From Humulus lupulus (taxonomy: Eukaryota; Streptophyta; Magnoliopsida; Rosales; Cannabaceae), in the NCBI RefSeq assembly GCF_963169125.1, contig NC_084802.1, positions 37,656,607-37,720,606 of the forward strand: DNA of 64,000 nucleotides. The letters are read 5' to 3'. A program made the translations under genes and the position numbers. The notes beneath the pieces were generated by a model. It was not told the DNA's origin. It saw only the letters and a list, made by a program, of their open reading frames with translations, and did no database searches. Below are positions 60,186-64,000 of this stretch, piece by piece; position 1 is the stretch's first letter; every line of letters starts with the position of its first letter.

Positions 60186-61745
60186 CTAGCTAAGGAAAGC
60201 AGTTATTGGTGTCAACTTCTTGGAAGAAAAAGACTGTGGTTGAGCTGAGTTTTGTATGCTGGTTTGTGAAATTGGAAGAAGGAACTGATAAATACCATCC
60301 TTAAGTGTCCCTTTGAGCATCACTCTCCTTGTTACCTGGTCCTTCACAAGACAATAATCAGGAAAAAATTCAATGAATACATTATTATCAAGTGTAAGTT
60401 TAGATATGCTAATGAGATTCTTAGTGATGCTAGGCACATGTAGTATGTCTTTTAACAGTATGTTGTGTCCTGTTCTTGTGGTTATAGTGCTATGACCAAT
60501 CTGAGAAATGTTTAGAGATTTACCATCACCCACCATGAGTGTTTCCTTACCATGGTAGTCATTTTTGTGGTGAAGGTTTGAGCCATCTGCTGTAACATGG
60601 TTGCTGGCCCCACTATCAACATACCATTGATCATTTGCCACCATTTCGGGAGTTGCTATGAAGGCAGAGGAATTGTTAGAGCTCTTGGTTTGGTTGGTAT
60701 TTCCTTGGCTAGAGCCAGTGTAGCTCTCATCATACCGATAGTAACAGATGGCTGCTGAATGCCCATAGCGCCCACATACTTGACAGGTAGGTTTTTGTTG
60801 ATTGTGTCGACCACTAGAACGTCCACCACGGCTTCTGAAGTGACTTCCCCCACGGTTCTGGGGACCTCCATGAGGATTGTTATGTGGAGAGTAATCAGTA
60901 CTAGAGCCCCTACCATGCGAGGGACCCTGTGATTTGTGAGCAAAGTTGGCCTGAGGTTGGGAGGAATTGTTAATTTTTTGAGTCCCAGAGAGAGCACTCA
61001 AGCGTTCCATTTTGCTATCAAAGCTCAAGAGAATATCCTGCAACTCTTGCCATGAGGTAGTGGATCTGGCTTCAACCAGAACAATGATAGGGAGGTACTC
61101 TACATCCAAGCCAGAAAGTATGTTAGAGATAAGTAAAGAATCTGGATATGGGTCACCTGCCAGAGCGAGGAGGTCTGCCCATTGATGTTTCTGGCGAAGG
61201 TACTCCGGCATCGACATTGCTCCTTTGCGCACGGTCTGAATCTTGGTCCGAGTTTCGTCCATTTTAGATTTCAAATAAGCATCGTAGAGGGTCTCAAGGT
61301 TCCGCCAAAGAGCTGTTGAAGTGTCGCATCCCATGACCTCAGAAGCAATCGACTCAGACATAGAACCGTAGAGCCATCCCATTAATAGTTGGTCGTGTAC
61401 CACCCACTGTTCGAACTCAGGGTTTGGTAGTGGAGAAGATGAAGAGTCACCAGAGTTGGGAAGAAGTTCGGGAGGTCGAGGTTTGGAGCCTGTGAGAAAG
61501 TTGTCGAGGCGATGACCTCTAACAATTGCCATAACCATTGTTTTCCAAAGGGTAAAATTGTTTCGGTCAAGCTTAAGAACAAAGGGTTGATTTAGGGTAC
61601 TCCCAAATTGGGGTATTTGAACTGCCTGAGGCATGGAAGAAGAAGATGGAGCTGAGCTTTGAGGTGGAGGGTCAGCAATGGTGCTGCCCGTGGGTTCTTT
61701 GGGTGTTTTGGATTGTGGGATTTGGTCATCTCCACCCGTCGACAT
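60186..61745 (-). CDS. Gag and protease of copia element E
   Basis: I start at the ATG at 61745 (MSTGGDDQIPQSKTPKEPTG), the first ATG after the primer site; 519 codons stay open. Gag core: FGSTLNQPFVLKLDRNNFTL, MGWLYGSMSESIASEVMGCD, LWRNLETLYDAYLKSKMDET and MPEYLRQKHQWADLLALAGD. A Gly/Ser/Arg-rich stretch leads to one CCHC knuckle CQVCGRYGHSAAICYY. The protease has the copia motif QWYVDSGASNHVTADG, followed by ILLKDILHVPSITKNLISIS. The frame ends in a stop at 60186-60188, where the polyprotein should continue into integrase, so it makes at most capsid and protease. Confidence 0.9.
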   Translation of the reverse strand: MSTGGDDQIPQSKTPKEPTGSTIADPPPQSSAPSSSSMPQAVQIPQFGSTLNQPFVLKLDRNNFTLWKTMVMAIVRGHRLDNFLTGSKPRPPELLPNSGDSSSSPLPNPEFEQWVVHDQLLMGWLYGSMSESIASEVMGCDTSTALWRNLETLYDAYLKSKMDETRTKIQTVRKGAMSMPEYLRQKHQWADLLALAGDPYPDSLLISNILSGLDVEYLPIIVLVEARSTTSWQELQDILLSFDSKMERLSALSGTQKINNSSQPQANFAHKSQGPSHGRGSSTDYSPHNNPHGGPQNRGGSHFRSRGGRSSGRHNQQKPTCQVCGRYGHSAAICYYRYDESYTGSSQGNTNQTKSSNNSSAFIATPEMVANDQWYVDSGASNHVTADGSNLHHKNDYHGKETLMVGDGKSLNISQIGHSTITTRTGHNILLKDILHVPSITKNLISISKLTLDNNVFIEFFPDYCLVKDQVTRRVMLKGTLKDGIYQFLLPISQTSIQNSAQPQSFSSKKLTPITAFLS

Positions 61746-61760
61746 GAAGCAGGGGAACCT

Positions 61761-61774
61761 GGCTTGTGATACCA
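61761..61774 (-). other. Primer-binding site of element E
   Basis: The minus strand reads TGGTATCACAAGCC directly after the 5' LTR end, close to the TGGTATCAGAGCC complementary to initiator methionine tRNA. Confidence 0.8.
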
Positions 61775-62051
61775 AGTTTGAAAATAAGAGAAGAAGAGAA
61801 AAACGAATTGTAGAAGGGAAGTTTTGGTAATGCTCAGCTCAATTGTGGCTGGCTGAGAATGTCTTCATTTATAGCAAGGATACATACAAGATGCTCAATG
61901 AGCTAATGACACGTACAGGAGACAAATGATCACAAAATCATAACAGAAAAAAATATTCCATGATTACAATAGCACAGCTGTCAACAGTACATAACAGAAT
62001 TTGTATTTTGCACATCAAGGATAACGGTTAGGCTATTTCTATTTCTCAATA
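61775..62051 (-). repeat. 5' LTR of element E
   Basis: 277 bp, identical in length to 57052-57328. Its first bases are TATTGAG instead of TGTTGAG, a G to A change in the terminal TG. Confidence 0.93.
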
Positions 62052-62560
62052 GGATCCTGGTCCAATACTATAGACTTAGGAACCCCATGGAGACGTACAT
62101 TCTCCCTCACATATAGCGCCGCATACTGATCCACAGTATAGGTTGTCCGTACTGGCAAAAAGTGAGCTGATTTGGTGTACCTGTCTACTATCACCCACAC
62201 TGAGTCATGTTGCCCCACCATCTTGGGAAGACCTCCGACAAAATCCATGGTAATATCTTCCCACTTCCACTCGGGAATACCCAAAGGCTGTAACAACCCT
62301 ACTGGTCACTGGTGTTCAACCTTTACTTGCTGACAGGCTAAACACTTGGCTATATACTGAACCACGCCCTTCTTCATCCCAGGCCACCAATACAAAGTCC
62401 GTAGATCCTGACACATCTTTGTGGTGCCTGGATAGAGTGAGTATGGTGTAGTATGGGATTCATCAAGAATCTCTCGTCTAATACCCATATCCATCGGAAC
62501 ACAAATCTGATCCTTATACCTCAGTAAACCCGTCTCTGAATGGAATAACCCTTAGCCACT
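62052..62560 (-). pseudogene. N-terminal integrase of element D
   Basis: It reads REILDESHTTPYSLYPGTTK, CLACQQVKVEHQ, then LGIPEWKWEDITMDFVGGLP with the first catalytic Asp, YTKSAHFLPVRTTYTVDQYA and LHGVPKSIVLDQDP with the second. A stop at about 62303 divides it. The protein is cut after LDQDP by copia E and continues at 57046. Confidence 0.85.
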
Positions 62561-63170
62561 CCAGCTAGGACATTCACTCTAACCTCCTACAACTGTGTAT
62601 CACCCATCTGGCCTTCTCTTATCCTCTCCAAGAGGGTATACTGTAAAGTAATATTGGCCAACTGGCCCACAACCAATTATATCCTCGCTCTAGTCATTTC
62701 CTCTGCCAATTCCTTCGATACCTGCTTCAAGCTAAACAATTGTCCTGGGGCCCTCTAGCTCAAAGCATCTGCCACTACATTGGCTTTTCCCAGGTGGTAA
62801 AGGATGTCACAGTCATAATCTTTCAACAATTCTAGCCGATGTCTTTGTCTCATATTTAGGTCTTTCTAGGTGAAGAAATACTTTAAACTCTTATGATTGA
62901 TGTATATCTCGCACTTCTCTCCATATAAATAATGTCGCCATACTTTTAGCGCGAATACCACCGCTGCTAGCTCCAAATCATGGGTAGGGTATCGCTGCTC
63001 ATATTCCTTCAGCTGTCGCGATGCGTAGGCAATAACCTTCCCACTCTGCATCAACACACATCCCAATCCCAGTCTCAATGTGTCGTAGTACACTACAAAC
63101 TTGAACCCATCTGAAGGAAGACTCAGCACCAGAGCAGTAATCAATCATCGCTTTAATTCTTGGAAACTAC
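62561..63170 (-). pseudogene. RNase H of element D and linker to integrase
   Basis: [40 protein letters not shown] and [15 protein letters not shown] mark the domain. The DAS motif is changed to DTL and the TDHK Asp to Asn, so catalysis is lost. Stops near 62866 and several in 62540-62760 follow. Confidence 0.8.
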
Positions 63171-64000
63171 CCTCGCATTTGTTTGACCATGTGAACTTCA
63201 AATTCTTTCGCGCCAGCTCAGTCAATGGTGTGGCATTCTTCGAAAACCCTTCCACGAACCGTCTGTAATATCCAGCTAATCCAAGGAAACTCTTAACCTT
63301 TGAGGCATTCCTTGGCCTCGGCCAATCCCTAATCGCTTCTGTCTTGGTCGGATCCACCTTAATCCCATATCCACTTACAATATGTCCTCCGATAACCAAA
63401 ACTCACACTTCTTAAATTTAGTGTACAATCGATGCTCCCTCAATCTCTGCAATACCCATCAGAGATGTTGCTCATGCTCTGCCTCTGAGCAAGAGTAAAC
63501 TAGGATGTCTTCGATGAAGACAATCACAAACTGATCTAACAAATTCTTAAACACCCTATTCATCAAATCCAAAATGATGTTGGGGCATTGGTCAATCCAA
63601 ACGACATTACCAAGAACTAATAATGCCTGTACCTTGTAGGGAGGGTCGTCTTCCGAATATCTTGGTCCTTGATCCTCAGCTGGTGATAACCAGGTCAAAG
63701 ATCAATCTTCGAGAATACCGTCTTACCCTACAGTTGATCGAATAGGTCATCTATCCTCGATAGGGGGTACTTGTTCAACTCCTTGTAGTCTATACACATT
63801 CTCATAGTCTCATCCTTCTTCTTCACAAATAAAACTGGAGCAACCCATGGCGAGAAGCTAGGTTTGATAAATCCCAAATCTAGTAGCTCCTACAATTATA
63901 TCTTCAACTCCTTTAGCTCTATCGGAGCCATCCTGTATGGTGCCATCGACATTGGTTCTGTACCTGGCATTAACTCAATGACGAATTGAATCTCCCTATG
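63145..64000 (-). pseudogene. Reverse transcriptase of element D, cut by the window end
   Basis: Visible on the minus strand are [24 protein letters not shown] sequence near 63780-63840, [20 protein letters not shown] near 63650-63720 and [20 protein letters not shown] (63490-63560), in which FIDD is [24 protein letters not shown] and [20 protein letters not shown] follow. Frame shifts occur near 63400, 63460, 63600 and 63640. The start of RT and all of protease and gag are outside the window. Confidence 0.83.

Larger units (their letters stand above)
57052..62051 (-). mobile_element. Ty1/copia retrotransposon E, complete length, nested in element D
   Basis: 5000 bp with two 277-bp LTRs and perfect flanking duplications GGATC (57047-57051 and 62052-62056); removing it restores the D integrase sequence. 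The order gag, protease, integrase, RT, RNase H is that of copia elements. Short LTRs and protein motifs suggest the Ale/Ivana group, not resolved here. Lesions are few (about three in-frame stops, one or two frame shifts and a possible small loss in integrase), so it is among the youngest insertions. Confidence 0.95.
28760..64000 (+). mobile_element. Tat-type Ty3/gypsy retrotransposon C, split by two nests and running past the window end
   Basis: Own segments are 28760-32815, 52540-54953 and presumably sequence beyond 64000; F (32816-52539) and D (54954 onward) interrupt it. Plus-strand order: LTR, primer site, gag, protease, RT, RNase H, second plant-type RNase H, integrase N-terminus. Two RNase H domains are a known hallmark of the Tat lineage. 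It is the oldest layer of this region and heavily mutated. The rest of integrase and the 3' LTR should lie right of D, closing with AAGTT if the LTR start is right. Confidence 0.85.
54954..64000 (-). mobile_element. Chromovirus D (Tekay type), nested in element C and running off the window
   Basis: Minus strand order from the right: RT, RNase H, integrase (split by copia E), chromodomain, polypurine tract, 3' LTR. The LTR end abuts C at 54953, giving a predicted duplication CAAAG (54949-54953) to be found right of the window. Gag, protease and the 5' LTR lie beyond 64000. Stops and small deletions occur throughout. Confidence 0.88.

Overview
This is plant nuclear DNA: one host gene at the left edge, then about 59 kb of long-terminal-repeat (LTR) retrotransposons inserted into one another. 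The plant origin is shown by a five-exon VPS9a-type gene with GT-AG introns, by Tekay-like chromoviruses, Tat-type Ty3/gypsy elements and a Ty1/copia element, all with plant-typical domain order, and by AT-rich spacers. An angiosperm, probably a eudicot, is likely; the species cannot be named from the sequence. I found no tRNA, rRNA, CRISPR array or bacterial feature.

Layout. (1) 243-4588, minus strand: a complete gene for a VPS9-domain guanine-nucleotide exchange factor (VPS9A type), 468 residues, with both known catalytic residues in place. (2) 4721-6218: AT-rich spacer. (3) 6219-8184: fragment of a Tekay-type LTR (H, minus strand), cut by a Tat-type element (J, minus strand, 8185 to about 10605). 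J keeps its 3' LTR, its polypurine tract and an extra ORF that lies antisense to the element and has its own TATA box. (4) 10606-12268: unassigned DNA. (5) 12269-26560: a composite block (A) bounded by a perfect CTAGA duplication. Inside it a chromovirus is permuted (integrase - LTR - primer site - gag), and its LTR carries a younger minus-strand chromovirus (B, 15138-21040, duplication GTTGA). (6) 26566-28759: spacer with degenerate hairpin-rich tandem repeats. (7) 28760 to beyond the window end: a Tat element (C) with two RNase H domains, split by two nests. Nest one is chromovirus F (32816-52539, duplication TAATG); its 3' LTR holds chromovirus G (41298-51920, duplication CTTAG/TTTAG), whose 3' LTR holds a dimeric MITE (49319-50067). 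Nest two is chromovirus D (54954 to beyond 64000, minus strand), whose integrase is interrupted by a complete 5.0-kb copia element (E, 57052-62051, duplication GGATC).

Order of events. Nesting gives a relative history: C before F before G before the MITE; C before D before E; block A before B. No element looks autonomous: all carry stop codons, frameshifts or deletions. B and E are the least damaged.

Across the chromovirus LTRs, otherwise diverged, two short blocks recur in the same order: GGTAAGAAAA, then 0.44 to 0.98 kb downstream GTGGTGCAGGTAAAGGCAA. They look like a splice donor and acceptor pair, and this is the most testable new idea here. The other notable points are the antisense ORF of J, the permuted structure in A and the hairpin repeat array. 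I see no sign of a wholly new type of system; the content is mobile-element biology around one housekeeping trafficking gene.
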